The translations under genes and the position numbers were made by a program. A stretch of DNA of 64,000 nt from Betaproteobacteria bacterium UBA5582 (lineage in GTDB: Bacteria; Pseudomonadota; Gammaproteobacteria; Burkholderiales; Rhodocyclaceae), in contig DILW01000169.1 in the NCBI GenBank assembly GCA_002425245.1, positions 1 through 64,000 on the forward strand, written 5' to 3'. A model generated the notes under the pieces. It did not search any database. It had not been told where the DNA came from and worked only from the letters and a program-made list of their open reading frames with translations. Positions 16,592 to 25,830 of the stretch are shown here, piece by piece (within the stretch, counting starts at the first letter, position 1; the number at the start of each line of letters is the position of its first letter).

Positions 16592-17218
16592 TCACCACCC
16601 CAGCGCGGTCTTAACCAGCAACACCGCCACCGCCCCGACGGCAGTAGCCACCACCGCGAACACGAAAATCAGGAACCACACGCTCCAGCGCGCCACGTCC
16701 TGCTCGCGCGGCGACAGTTCGCGCCTTTCGTGCCCGCCCAGTACCACCAGGAACACCCGCCAGCGCCACAGGCTCAAGGTCCAGCGCCAATCCAGCGGGT
16801 GTCTGGCCCAGCTTGACGGCGCCAGCGGATTCACCGTCGGGGCCGGGCTCGCCGAGCGCTGCTGCACGCTGTCGTGCAGCAGCCACAACAAGCGCCCCAC
16901 CCCGTAAATCGAAGCCGCCAGCACCACCCCGACCACATCTGCCGCCCAGTCCAGCCAATCCGCCTGATGCCCCGGCTTAACCGACTGCAAAAGCTCCTCC
17001 GCCCCGCCCGCCAGCACCAGCAACACGCTGATCGTCAGCCACGACCACGGCAAGGACCAACGCAGCAGCCACCACGCCAGAAAGAACAACGAAGCATGAA
17101 GCAGCTTGTCCCAGGCTGCGTAAATCACCCGCGACTCCGCCTGGCTCAAGCCCCAGTACAGAAAAGCCAGCAGCGCCAGCGAAGGCAGTAGCGCCCAGAG
17201 ACGGTCAGAAGTGCGCAT
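16592..17218 (-). CDS. VanZ-like membrane protein
   Basis: A 208-residue membrane protein. Four hydrophobic segments fill the first ~115 residues, with the VanZ-type pattern DKLLHASLFFLAWWLL and GAEELLQSVKPGHQADWLDW. A longer cytoplasmic stretch follows, then a last hydrophobic segment at about 180-204. VanZ-like proteins are common beside exopolysaccharide and exosortase loci, but their biochemical role there is not known. The gene is the last of the minus-strand polysaccharide run, 11 bases after manC. It is GC-rich like the host flanks and unlike the inner cassette. Confidence 0.75.
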   Translation of the reverse strand: MRTSDRLWALLPSLALLAFLYWGLSQAESRVIYAAWDKLLHASLFFLAWWLLRWSLPWSWLTISVLLVLAGGAEELLQSVKPGHQADWLDWAADVVGVVLAASIYGVGRLLWLLHDSVQQRSASPAPTVNPLAPSSWARHPLDWRWTLSLWRWRVFLVVLGGHERRELSPREQDVARWSVWFLIFVFAVVATAVGAVAVLLVKTALGW

Positions 17219-17229
17219 GGGAACCTGGG

Positions 17230-18672
17230 CTAGCGCCCGTAACGATCCTCAAAGCGCACGATGTCATCCTCGCCCAGGTAGGCCCCGCTCTGCACCTCGA
17301 TCATCTCCAGCGGCAGTTTTCCGGGGTTTTCCAGGCGGTGGGTGGTGCCCAGCGGGATGAAAGTCGATTCGTTCTCCGACACCAGGAAAGTCTCATCGCC
17401 CTTGGTCACCCGCGCCGTGCCAGTCACCACGATCCAGTGTTCGGCGCGATGGTGGTGCATCTGCAGCGACAGCACGCCACCCGGCTTGACCACGATGCGT
17501 TTGACCTGAAAGCGCGGACCGCAATCGATGCTGTCGTACCAGCCCCAGGGCCGATGCACCTTGCGGTGCGAATTGGTCTCCGGACGTCCCGCGGCCTTCA
17601 ACTGGCCGACCACGTCCTTCACCTTCTGGATTTGATTGCGGTCCGCCACCAGGATGGCGTCGTCGGTTTCCACCACTACCACATCGCGCAGGCCCACTGT
17701 CGCCACCAGCCGGCCGCTCGTCAGCACCAGCGAATCCGCCGTATCCACCGCCAGCACATCGCCCTTGAAGACATTGCCGGCTGCGTCCTTGTCGCCGATT
17801 TCCCACAGCGCACTCCAGGCGCCGACGTCCGACCAGCGCGCATCCAGCGGCACCACCGCCACCTCGCCGCTATTCCTGCCCGGAGCCGTCAAGGGCTCCA
17901 TCACCGCGTAATCGATCGACTCCGCCGGGCAAGCCGCAAACGCCGCCTGGTCCGGCCGCACGAAATCCATGTCCTGCTGCCGACCGGCAAACGCCACCTC
18001 GCACGCCGCCAGAATATCCGGCCGGCACTGCGCCATCCTGGCTAGCCATACCGACGCCTTGATCACGAAAATGCCGCCGTTCCACAAATACCGGCCGCTA
18101 TCCAGATAGCCCTGGGCCGTGGCCTGATCCGGCTTCTCGACAAACTGCTCGACCAGACTGGCGCCCTCGCCCAGCGGCTCACCCACGCGGATATAGCCAT
18201 AACCGGTTTCCGGCGCCGTCGGGCAGATACCGAAAGTCACCAGCTTGCCCGCATCCGCCAGCGGCAAAGCCACCGCCACCGCCGCCCGGAAAGCCGCTTC
18301 GTCCTGGATCACGTGATCCGCCGGCATGATCGCCAGCACCGGATCATCTCCGCCCGCCCGCGCCAGCAAAGCCCCCAGCGTCAAAGCCGGCGCCGTGTTG
18401 CGCCCGCAGGGTTCCAGCAACATCCCGCCATGCGCCACGCCAATCTGGCGCAACTGCTCGGCCATCAGGAAACGGTATTCCTCGTTGCCGATCAGAATCG
18501 GCGCCGCCAGCCCGGCCCCCGCCAGCGGCAAACCATTCAGCCGCCGCACCGTGGCCTGCAACATCGACCACTCACCAGCCAGATTCAACAACTGCTTGGG
18601 AAACTGCTCGCGCGACAAAGGCCACATGCGGGTGCCGGAACCACCGCACAGGATCAAAGGTTGAACATTCAT
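17230..18672 (-). CDS. manC: Mannose-1-phosphate guanylyltransferase / mannose-6-phosphate isomerase
   Basis: A bifunctional enzyme for GDP-mannose supply: type-II phosphomannose isomerase plus GDP-mannose pyrophosphorylase, 480 residues. The N-terminal nucleotidyl transferase shows CGGSGTRMWPLSREQFPKQ (about residues 9-27) and FVEKPD. The C-terminal cupin (about 370-480) holds the isomerase metal site in GGVLSLQMHHHRAEHWIVV. The ATG at 18672 has GGAG 9 bases upstream. A TTG one codon earlier is less likely. GDP-mannose made here feeds gmd and fcl upstream in the same locus. No phosphomannomutase gene is in the window. Confidence 0.94.
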   Translation of the reverse strand: MNVQPLILCGGSGTRMWPLSREQFPKQLLNLAGEWSMLQATVRRLNGLPLAGAGLAAPILIGNEEYRFLMAEQLRQIGVAHGGMLLEPCGRNTAPALTLGALLARAGGDDPVLAIMPADHVIQDEAAFRAAVAVALPLADAGKLVTFGICPTAPETGYGYIRVGEPLGEGASLVEQFVEKPDQATAQGYLDSGRYLWNGGIFVIKASVWLARMAQCRPDILAACEVAFAGRQQDMDFVRPDQAAFAACPAESIDYAVMEPLTAPGRNSGEVAVVPLDARWSDVGAWSALWEIGDKDAAGNVFKGDVLAVDTADSLVLTSGRLVATVGLRDVVVVETDDAILVADRNQIQKVKDVVGQLKAAGRPETNSHRKVHRPWGWYDSIDCGPRFQVKRIVVKPGGVLSLQMHHHRAEHWIVVTGTARVTKGDETFLVSENESTFIPLGTTHRLENPGKLPLEMIEVQSGAYLGEDDIVRFEDRYGR

Positions 18673-18708
18673 CAAACCACTCCAGGAAAACTCGATTCGG
18701 TCTCACAC

Positions 18709-19941
18709 TCACGAAACCGTCTTGCCGCTCAACTTCAACAATTCCGCCTCGAACCGCCGCAACACCGCGTCCTTGTCCAGGTTTTCTTCCGCATAGCGCC
18801 GCGCTGCAGCACCAAAAAGCGCACGCTGCTCAGCATCACCCGCCAATACAGCAATCGCATCGGCGAACACGTCCGCCTGCTCCGGCGGTACCACCAGGCC
18901 GCAGCCATCCACCACTCGCGCCACTTCGGTGCCCGCGTGCGCCGTCACCACCACCGGGCGGCCGCTGGCCAGCATGCCGGTCAATTTGGAAGGCATCACC
19001 AGATCAGCCGCATCCGCCCGCTGGGGCAGCAAATGAATGTCGGCGCAGGTCAACAAATCGCCCAGGCGCTCCAGCGGTTGCAAATCCAGAAACGTCACGT
19101 TCGCCAACCCCGCGCAACGCGCCTCCAGTTCGGCACGCCCGGCACCATTGCCGCAAAAGACGAAGCGCAACTTCGGTTTGTTCAGTAGCAAGCGTGCCGC
19201 ATCGGCCAGAATCTCCAGCCCCTGCTTGTTCCCCATGTTGCCGGAATACAGCGCCACCAAATCATCTGCGGCAAAGCCCAACTCTGCCCGGTAGCTACCC
19301 CCCGCCAAGCAGGGATGAATGGAAGAAATATCCACCCAGTTGGGAAACATTACCGCCCGATCCGCCCGAACTCCCTTGCTCAAGGCACGGTCCAGCATGC
19401 GACCGGAAATGGTCGACACCACATCAAAACGCTTGAAAATGAAGCGCTCCACCGCCAGCACAAAACGCTTGATCCGCTCCCCCTTGAGCAAGCCGAGATC
19501 AAAGGCCGCATCCACCTCGTAATCCTGCACATGCAACCAGACCGGCGCCCCGCTCAAACGAGCAGTCAACCACGCACCGGGCGCACAAAAGAACGCTGGG
19601 GCTACCACCCACACCACATCCGGGCGCCAGAACACCTGACGCAACATCACCGGCAACGAGGAAAGCGCAAAAGACCCCAAATGGATCAATCGCTTCAAGC
19701 CAGAAGGACGATCCGGCACCCAAAGCGGGCAACGCGTTACCTCGACCCCAGCAGAAATCTCCTTCTGATAGCGTCGACCGGAATAACCCGCCCCAACCTC
19801 CCAAGCCGGGTAATACGGCGGCGTTGTCACCACCCGCGCCGAATGGCCCTGAGCAGCAAACCATGCGGCCATCTCGCCGCTGTATTTCCCAATGCCAGTG
19901 AGTTCGGGAGTGTAGTTGAGGGTACAGAAGAGGATTTTCAT
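18709..19941 (-). CDS. WcaI-like glycosyltransferase, GT4 family
   Basis: A 410-residue GT-B glycosyltransferase that matches the WcaI (colanic acid) branch: KILFCTLNYTPELTGIGKYS at the start, PPYYPAWEV near residue 41 and the donor-binding region around LYSGNMGNKQGLEILADAA and PSKLTGMLASGRPVVVTAH. WcaI is predicted to transfer fucose onto a lipid-linked repeat unit, which would fit the GDP-fucose genes here; the actual sugar is inference. It is cytoplasmic and membrane-associated. This gene is still GC-rich. The marked drop in GC begins just upstream, near 19947, so it may belong to the conserved flank of the cassette. Confidence 0.85.
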   Translation of the reverse strand: MKILFCTLNYTPELTGIGKYSGEMAAWFAAQGHSARVVTTPPYYPAWEVGAGYSGRRYQKEISAGVEVTRCPLWVPDRPSGLKRLIHLGSFALSSLPVMLRQVFWRPDVVWVVAPAFFCAPGAWLTARLSGAPVWLHVQDYEVDAAFDLGLLKGERIKRFVLAVERFIFKRFDVVSTISGRMLDRALSKGVRADRAVMFPNWVDISSIHPCLAGGSYRAELGFAADDLVALYSGNMGNKQGLEILADAARLLLNKPKLRFVFCGNGAGRAELEARCAGLANVTFLDLQPLERLGDLLTCADIHLLPQRADAADLVMPSKLTGMLASGRPVVVTAHAGTEVARVVDGCGLVVPPEQADVFADAIAVLAGDAEQRALFGAAARRYAEENLDKDAVLRRFEAELLKLSGKTVS

Positions 19942-19946
19942 CTGTG

Positions 19947-20885
19947 CTATTCCGCCTGCTTCCTCTGAGCCTCGGCAACCAGATCATGCCCCGTCAAACG
20001 GGTTAACTCGCGCAAAATTTCCTGCTTATCGGTCAGATGCGCAATCGCCCTTTCCAACTCCATCAACTTGGCACCAACCAGAAAGCGATACCACCAGCCC
20101 TGCAGGAAGTGATAAACCAAACCAGATCGGCCATCGAGAAAACCTAGTTGGAAAATATAGCGCCAGACGAAATATAGAGTGCTGCTGACTGTGAATGGAA
20201 TGCGGTTATAAATACGTTCCTTAACAATACGCTTAAATGAAGCCTGCAGAGATGCACTATTGGCATTAAGGGTTTCATCTCGCCCAAACAGGTTCAGCCC
20301 ATGATTCAATATTTCAATTGCCTCACGCGTAGCGTACTTGTTGTGCTTGTCGGTGAAGTAGCTCAAATCATTCAGATTATGGTCAGCAAAACCACCGTAA
20401 AAAGTGACTGTGCGGCCTTCTGAGACAGTAATGTGCTCATCCATCCAACGGTCTTCAATTTTTCCCATACCACGGCGGAACAACCGTAACATTGCTAAAG
20501 GATATCGGCCGCCATAACGTACCCAGCGGCCCATGAAAATATGCTTTCGCAACAGGTTGACCCCAGCAACCTCATTAGACAAAGCCGGTAGTTTTTTCTC
20601 GATCTCGCATGCAAGATCAGGCTCAATAATTTCATCCGCATCTAAGCGAAGTACCCAATTACCGCGGATTTCAATGTTATCCAGCGCCCACTGGAATTGC
20701 TTTGCTTGATTGATAAATCGATTTTTATAAATCTCGGCACCGAGTAGTTGTGCGACTTCAATAGTTGAATCCGTCGAGCCAGAGTCAACCACACAAATCT
20801 GACTGACAAACGGCAAAATAGATCGTATGGCCCGCTCGATGTGGAGTGACTCGTTATAGGTCAGGATGATGGCCGTGATACTCAT
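19947..20885 (-). CDS. Glycosyltransferase family 2
   Basis: A 312-residue GT-A inverting glycosyltransferase. It has the nucleotide-sugar entry ITAIILTYNESLHIERAIRS, the DXD region as LRLDADEIIEPDLA (about residues 84-97), the acceptor helix around FRRGMGKIEDRWMDEHI, and a hydrophobic segment at the C-terminus. It resembles enzymes that add hexose to lipid-linked oligosaccharides; the donor sugar is unknown. The ATG at 20885 follows AGGTG; a GTG two codons earlier is possible. The gene lies at the downstream edge of the AT-rich block. Confidence 0.83.
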   Translation of the reverse strand: MSITAIILTYNESLHIERAIRSILPFVSQICVVDSGSTDSTIEVAQLLGAEIYKNRFINQAKQFQWALDNIEIRGNWVLRLDADEIIEPDLACEIEKKLPALSNEVAGVNLLRKHIFMGRWVRYGGRYPLAMLRLFRRGMGKIEDRWMDEHITVSEGRTVTFYGGFADHNLNDLSYFTDKHNKYATREAIEILNHGLNLFGRDETLNANSASLQASFKRIVKERIYNRIPFTVSSTLYFVWRYIFQLGFLDGRSGLVYHFLQGWWYRFLVGAKLMELERAIAHLTDKQEILRELTRLTGHDLVAEAQRKQAE

Positions 20886-20894
20886 TTTCACACC

Positions 20895-21851
20895 TTAGGC
20901 ATGAAGGGTAGCAATTTCAACTACTGATCTACGTGGTGAAAAAGCCACCTTAGTTTCTCTAGATTCCGGCTCTCCAAACGCAATCATCATAATCAGCCGT
21001 TCGCCATCAGGGATATCTCCCACTTGGCGAATAGAGGCCTCAGTTTTATGGGGTACAGCAAGATTAAGCGGACAAGAGCCCCAACCCAACGATCTACATG
21101 CGAACATCAGACACATAGAGAACAGCGCACCATCGACGTACGCCTGGTTGCGTTGCCCAGGGCCACCCCAAGCACATATATCCGAACTGATAACAAACAA
21201 ATTGCCGACGCATTCAGAAAACCCACGTGAACCACCTTGTAGCTCGAGTAGCTCTCGAATTTTCTGCTGATCTTGATAAACATGAACACGTGAAGATTGA
21301 CGATTACATTGAGAAGGGGCCATTTGCGCAAGGGCAATAGCCTCCATGATTTGATCTGTGGGCAACGGGTGATTTTTTAAGGTCCGAATACTAGATCTGG
21401 TGGCCATCAGATGCTCTAAACCCTCAATTGAAGGTCCACTAAATGAATATTCACGTATTCCCCCATTCCATGGCCGCGCAACTTTCGCTTCCCACTCATG
21501 CAGAAAAGAATCTATCTCGTCCAGAAAAATATCAGATAAACCCGCTTGCCGATGAAAATCTAAATATGCCTGCAAAGCACCCAACGACATCTGCGCAGGC
21601 AGCGGAGAATACCCAATATCGTAACGAGTCAAGGCGGACATAACAAAACGTATTTTATCCTTCCCAAACAGATATTTCGGCTCCAGAAGAGAAAGCCCCT
21701 TTTCAATCGTGTGTGCTTCAATAATTATTTTATAGAATGAACGTTTTGATTTATCTACAAAAGGAGAATATGAATTGTATCGAAGAAATGTAAGCGCGTC
21801 GCGCATTGCCTCACTAAATATTCCGAAAACCTTAATCAGCCTATCAATCAT
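20895..21851 (-). CDS. Nitroreductase-family flavoprotein within the glycan cluster
   Basis: A 318-residue protein. The C-terminal ~200 residues have the nitroreductase fold: the FMN-phosphate motif MATRSSIRTLKNHPLPTDQI (about residues 150-169), QMAPSQCNRQSSRVHVYQD and a late YVDGALFSMCLMFACRSLGWGSCPLN segment, here cited only by position (about 240-265). The first ~130 residues are an extension with no match I can name. Nitroreductase-like genes appear in some polysaccharide clusters next to pyruvyl transferases, but the reaction there is not established. The start overlaps the upstream acetyltransferase stop by 8 bases, so it belongs to the operon. Confidence 0.75.
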   Translation of the reverse strand: MIDRLIKVFGIFSEAMRDALTFLRYNSYSPFVDKSKRSFYKIIIEAHTIEKGLSLLEPKYLFGKDKIRFVMSALTRYDIGYSPLPAQMSLGALQAYLDFHRQAGLSDIFLDEIDSFLHEWEAKVARPWNGGIREYSFSGPSIEGLEHLMATRSSIRTLKNHPLPTDQIMEAIALAQMAPSQCNRQSSRVHVYQDQQKIRELLELQGGSRGFSECVGNLFVISSDICAWGGPGQRNQAYVDGALFSMCLMFACRSLGWGSCPLNLAVPHKTEASIRQVGDIPDGERLIMMIAFGEPESRETKVAFSPRRSVVEIATLHA

Positions 21852-22404
21852 GACAATCCTTTAATTCACGATCCTTGAGTTTTTTACAAGGGTTTCCTGC
21901 ACAAACAGTCCATGCAGGAACTTCACGAAAGACAACTGAACGAGCACCAACAACCGCTCCTTCTCTTACAATTACGCCAGGGTGAACTAGCGTCTCGGCA
22001 GAAATCCAAACATGATCCTCAATGACGATTGGTTGTGTAACCAAAGGACGAGTAAGCAAACTGAAATCATGAGTCCCGGTGCATAGAAATGAACGCTGGC
22101 TAATTGCAACTTTTGAACCAATTGTGATCTTGTCCATGCTGTAGCAATCGACACCATCACCCAAGGCGGATAACTCGCCCATGGTCAAGTTCCAAGGTGC
22201 CCAAACGCGACATGAAGGAGCTATTCGACAGCCCGGCCCAATTCGTGCGCCGAAAAGCTTCAATAAAAACCTTCGCCACCCATGGAAAGCCCATCGAGGC
22301 GTTGTTCTAAATGCAATCAACCAAACAGCCTCCCAGAGCAACCTCATAATTTTGTGGGTTGCGGTAAACTGGTTTTTGTAGCGAAGAGACTTGAAATCGT
22401 TCAC
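21844..22404 (-). CDS. WcaF-like left-handed beta-helix acetyltransferase
   Basis: A 186-residue hexapeptide-repeat transferase that O-acetylates a sugar of the repeat unit using acetyl-CoA. The WcaF-type N-terminal part (LLWEAVWLIAFRTTPRWAFH) precedes the beta-helix (about residues 50-165), with the catalytic His region CTGTHDFSLLTRPLV and the C-terminal coil GAVVGARSVVFREVPAWTV, then CAGNPCKKL. It overlaps both neighbours by 4-8 bases. Its length and order match putative colanic-acid-type acetyltransferases; the acceptor is unknown. Confidence 0.83.
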   Translation of the reverse strand: MNDFKSLRYKNQFTATHKIMRLLWEAVWLIAFRTTPRWAFHGWRRFLLKLFGARIGPGCRIAPSCRVWAPWNLTMGELSALGDGVDCYSMDKITIGSKVAISQRSFLCTGTHDFSLLTRPLVTQPIVIEDHVWISAETLVHPGVIVREGAVVGARSVVFREVPAWTVCAGNPCKKLKDRELKDCHD

Positions 22405-23549
22405 CTTTGCACCGCCTCGATCTGGTCATGCAAAAACTGAGTGCCAGACTGCCGCAACTCAGCAAGTTTTCGGTCTACCAAATCCCAGTTGATATCACGT
22501 GCTAACAGGGCATTCACCTGCGACGACGTATAGGCCGTCGTGAATCTATCTTCCAACCCCACTGCTCTCAGCAGATTCAGAGCACGAGCATTTGCAGATG
22601 CTTTTGATCCAGTTAAGCCTGCAACAATAAACGGCTTGTGAAATAACAGCGAAAAAACTGTGCCATGGAACGAATTAGTCACAACAAAGCGTGCACTCTT
22701 AAGCAGCCCTACCCACTCAGCCGGATCAGGGTGAACCGTCTCCCCAATCTCAATCCAGCGCCGGTGTGGGTTATGCGGGGATTTGACCTTAATCGTGAAA
22801 TGACTCGCAACCTGATCCGCAGTTTGACGAATGTTGTCGGGTGAGCGCAAGGCATAGCAAAAAACATAATCTGCTAGCCCAAACAACTCTGAATCTGCAA
22901 TGAAATCAGTGTAGTCGGTATGAAGCATCGTTGGGTCAGGCACTAACGCAGGAGCGCGACCTATAGCCTGCTGCACAAGCCCCCCACCTGAGATCTCACG
23001 CACGGAAATCGCGTCAAAGTTGGCTAGCAGCGCAGGCAATTGCTTTGCCTCATCATAAGAAACCGTATCCCTACCGAAACTGGCAGCATAAGAAATTTTT
23101 CTTGCCGAAAACTCACTGGCAAACGCCAAGAAATAATTCCGGTCAAAACCATAATGTTGCGAAGGTGCCCAGATTTGATCACTGCCAGCCACAATTAGAT
23201 CGAATTTTTTAGCCGCAGTAAGGATATCGGTATTTTCCGCCCTTGCTATATTGTCAGAAACGCATAAAAATCGCTGTCTGAAGCGGATGAATTTTCGCAT
23301 CTGATCTCGGTTGCCAAAATGGCGATTAACGAATGCAGAAATACCCAGATAGACAACCTTTAAGTTAGCTTTAACACGTGCGGGTGATGTTGGCAGACTG
23401 AGCCGTCCTCCATGTTCGACATGTGCAGGACGGTAGTCAATGAAGTGAACTTCATGCCCTTGTTCAACAAACCAGCGGCGCAATGCGTAAGCCTGCAAAG
23501 CCGCGCCGTAGTTGTCGCTGAAATGGAAGGTTAGTAAACCTATTCTCAT
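22401..23549 (-). CDS. Polysaccharide pyruvyl transferase family protein
   Basis: A 382-residue GT-B-like enzyme of the CsaB/WcaK family, which adds a ketal-linked pyruvate from phosphoenolpyruvate to a sugar. Seen are the N-terminal MRIGLLTFHFSDNYGAALQA (about residues 1-20), LIVAGSDQIWAPSQHYG at about 110-126, and ARFVVTNSFHGTVFSLLFHK near 275-294. The ATG at 23549 shares its A with the TAA of the upstream gene (TAATG), showing coupled translation; an alternative GTG further upstream is not needed. Pyruvylation would make the glycan acidic. Confidence 0.85.
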   Translation of the reverse strand: MRIGLLTFHFSDNYGAALQAYALRRWFVEQGHEVHFIDYRPAHVEHGGRLSLPTSPARVKANLKVVYLGISAFVNRHFGNRDQMRKFIRFRQRFLCVSDNIARAENTDILTAAKKFDLIVAGSDQIWAPSQHYGFDRNYFLAFASEFSARKISYAASFGRDTVSYDEAKQLPALLANFDAISVREISGGGLVQQAIGRAPALVPDPTMLHTDYTDFIADSELFGLADYVFCYALRSPDNIRQTADQVASHFTIKVKSPHNPHRRWIEIGETVHPDPAEWVGLLKSARFVVTNSFHGTVFSLLFHKPFIVAGLTGSKASANARALNLLRAVGLEDRFTTAYTSSQVNALLARDINWDLVDRKLAELRQSGTQFLHDQIEAVQR

Positions 23550-24703
23550 TATGAATACCAATTTATAATCTTAACTAATCGCTCAGCCGCTTGATTAATG
23601 TGAAAATTTTTCTGGAAACATTCCGCGGCACGTTGATTCATCAATAACCGATCCATCTGATTAGTACTTAACCAGCAGCGCAAAATTTTTTCTGCACCTT
23701 CTACTGTATCGTCTGCGACAAACCCCGCTTTTTCGAGAGAGATTTCACGCCAAATATTGACTTTATTACTTATTAGAACAGGCTTACCGCAGGCCAATGC
23801 TTCTGCTACGACAACCCCAAAATTCTCATGATGCGATGTGAGAACGAAGACTTCGCAGGCACGAAAAGCACCCCACTTCAGGTCATCACGTAACATTCCT
23901 GTCCAAGTAATCCGTTCACCGATACCGAGCCTCATTGCCTGTATCTGTAATTTTTCAACCAAATCTGGATGTCCCGGTCCGGCCATAACAAGATGCAAAC
24001 TTGAATCCGAATTGGCAATTCTTGAGAACGCCTCAATCAACAGATCGCAACCTTTAACTTGATGTATTCGACCAAGAAATAAAAACAAACGCTTTCCTGC
24101 CAGCAAAGGATAAGCCAAAAGAAATTTATCTCTTAATTCGCCACCGTTTTCTGGAGGCGATGCCGTACCAAATTTAGTTACTACTTCATTGCACCGATAC
24201 AACCAAAAAGAATCTCTGGCCAACACCCGTTCTTCTTCACAAGTGAAAATAACAGCTCGGGCATCCCTCAAAACTCGATACTCCGCCCAAGGCCAGTACA
24301 ACCATTTCTTTAAATGCTTTAGAGGGAAGTTCCTTTTGAACCATGGCCCAAGCATACCATGCGGAAAAACATAGTACGGGACCGGAATGCCCGCTAAAGC
24401 CCTCCAAACAGCAAAGCTAGGATACTGCCAGAGCCCATTAACAATAACCGCATCATAATTTTTACTATTAGTTCGCAACCATGGCAGAAGTTCTTTCGAA
24501 TATCTATACCTCCCGCTTGCAGAACCTAAGGCATAGACTTTGTACGACTCTGTATTTGATAACCACGGCGCATCAGGTGGATCGCAGCAAAGAATATCCG
24601 CAGAAACACCCAGATCTTCAAGCGGTTTCATTAGTTGCCGAATGCCTTCGATTGGCCCTCCGCCTTTGGGGTTAGTGCTCGAAATTACATGCAGTATTCT
24701 CAT
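23549..24703 (-). CDS. Glycosyltransferase, GT4 family (1)
   Basis: A 384-residue retaining GT-B enzyme. The N-terminal acceptor domain starts MRILHVISSTNPKGGGPIEG. The donor domain includes RLFLFLGRIHQVKGCDLLIE (about residues 212-231), VMAGPGHPD and the GT4 acid/base region VLTSHHENFGVVVAEALACG (about 288-307) with the E-x7-E pattern. The sugar donor cannot be read from sequence. It overlaps its neighbours by 1 and 4 bases. Confidence 0.85.
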   Translation of the reverse strand: MRILHVISSTNPKGGGPIEGIRQLMKPLEDLGVSADILCCDPPDAPWLSNTESYKVYALGSASGRYRYSKELLPWLRTNSKNYDAVIVNGLWQYPSFAVWRALAGIPVPYYVFPHGMLGPWFKRNFPLKHLKKWLYWPWAEYRVLRDARAVIFTCEEERVLARDSFWLYRCNEVVTKFGTASPPENGGELRDKFLLAYPLLAGKRLFLFLGRIHQVKGCDLLIEAFSRIANSDSSLHLVMAGPGHPDLVEKLQIQAMRLGIGERITWTGMLRDDLKWGAFRACEVFVLTSHHENFGVVVAEALACGKPVLISNKVNIWREISLEKAGFVADDTVEGAEKILRCWLSTNQMDRLLMNQRAAECFQKNFHINQAAERLVKIINWYS

Positions 24704-25830
24704 GGATTATCTTCTTCAAAGAAATCAACGGGACGCTTTGCCCCTCTGAATTTATGATCTAACAATCTCGAAAAATACTGAGCACCAGCAATAGCTGACA
24801 AATGATTAATCGCCCATACCTTACGATATAATCTAAAATGCTGGTCGAAACATTTATTATCTACCAATTTGTTAATTGCGTTTGCTATAGCTTCAGCTGA
24901 TTTGGGTCTAACACAAACACCACGTGCTAAATCATTAAGAACGACTGACGCACCTACACATGAACTAGCGATAACTGCCGTCCCAGCTAATAACGCCTCA
25001 CTAACTACCACGCCCCAACCATCATCACTTGAAATAGAAGGCAAAACTAATATGTCGATAGATGCCAAAAAAGTAGACACTTCCTGCATAGGAATGGAAC
25101 CGCGAAACTCTACGGCCAGTGATTGACTAGCAGCTTCGTAACGTAGCTCGTATTCATTTTCGCCGCTACCAGCAATAACAAGTTCAAACTTATCAGAAGG
25201 CAAATTTCTTGCAGCCTCCAAAAGAAAATGAACCCCTTTCATAGGAACAAGTCGTCCCAAGTAGCCTACCCGTATAGGGCCAACCGTACGAAGTGCAAGT
25301 GAGCTACTTTGACCTGGATCAACGAAATAAGCGAACGGAAATACCTTATCTGGCGAATATCCTACTGAATGAAACCATGGTGGTCCATTTCTTCCAATTG
25401 CGAGAACAAATTGTACTTCCTTCCGAATTCCACTCTCAGAAACCAATGACTGAAAATACCTTAGATAACCTTTTTTGCCTTCGAAAACACGTGGTTCCGA
25501 CATTAACGCGTATTTAGCACCGCATCTACGAACTAGCTTTAAACCTAAAACAATCGTCTGAACATGACGCAAACCGGAAAAAACATGAAGAGTACTCTCC
25601 GGTGCTTCCTCTGCGATAGCAATACACAGGCTAACTGTGGGTGCAACAAACTGCCTATAGCCCACCGGAGAATAACTCACCCATCCTTGATCACGCCTGG
25701 CTTCAGGTAAATCACTGTCTGCCAAAAGAATGACTTCAACGTTAGTTAGCAACTCAGCAAGCGCAGATAAAAACTGCGACTTATGAGGAGATATGCAGGG
25801 GTCCCAAAAAACCAGTCGTTTTAAATTCAT
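24700..25830 (-). CDS. Glycosyltransferase, GT4 family (2)
   Basis: A 376-residue GT-B enzyme. It has a divergent N-terminal domain (FWDPCISPHKSQFLSALAEL) and a clear GT4 C-terminal domain: RVGYLGRLVPMKGVHFLLEA, ELVIAGSGENEYEL, and LVLPSISSDDGWGVVVSEAL with the conserved Glu pair. The donor is unknown. It overlaps the genes on both sides by 4 bases. The AT-rich codon use is like the rest of the cassette. Confidence 0.83.
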   Translation of the reverse strand: MNLKRLVFWDPCISPHKSQFLSALAELLTNVEVILLADSDLPEARRDQGWVSYSPVGYRQFVAPTVSLCIAIAEEAPESTLHVFSGLRHVQTIVLGLKLVRRCGAKYALMSEPRVFEGKKGYLRYFQSLVSESGIRKEVQFVLAIGRNGPPWFHSVGYSPDKVFPFAYFVDPGQSSSLALRTVGPIRVGYLGRLVPMKGVHFLLEAARNLPSDKFELVIAGSGENEYELRYEAASQSLAVEFRGSIPMQEVSTFLASIDILVLPSISSDDGWGVVVSEALLAGTAVIASSCVGASVVLNDLARGVCVRPKSAEAIANAINKLVDNKCFDQHFRLYRKVWAINHLSAIAGAQYFSRLLDHKFRGAKRPVDFFEEDNP

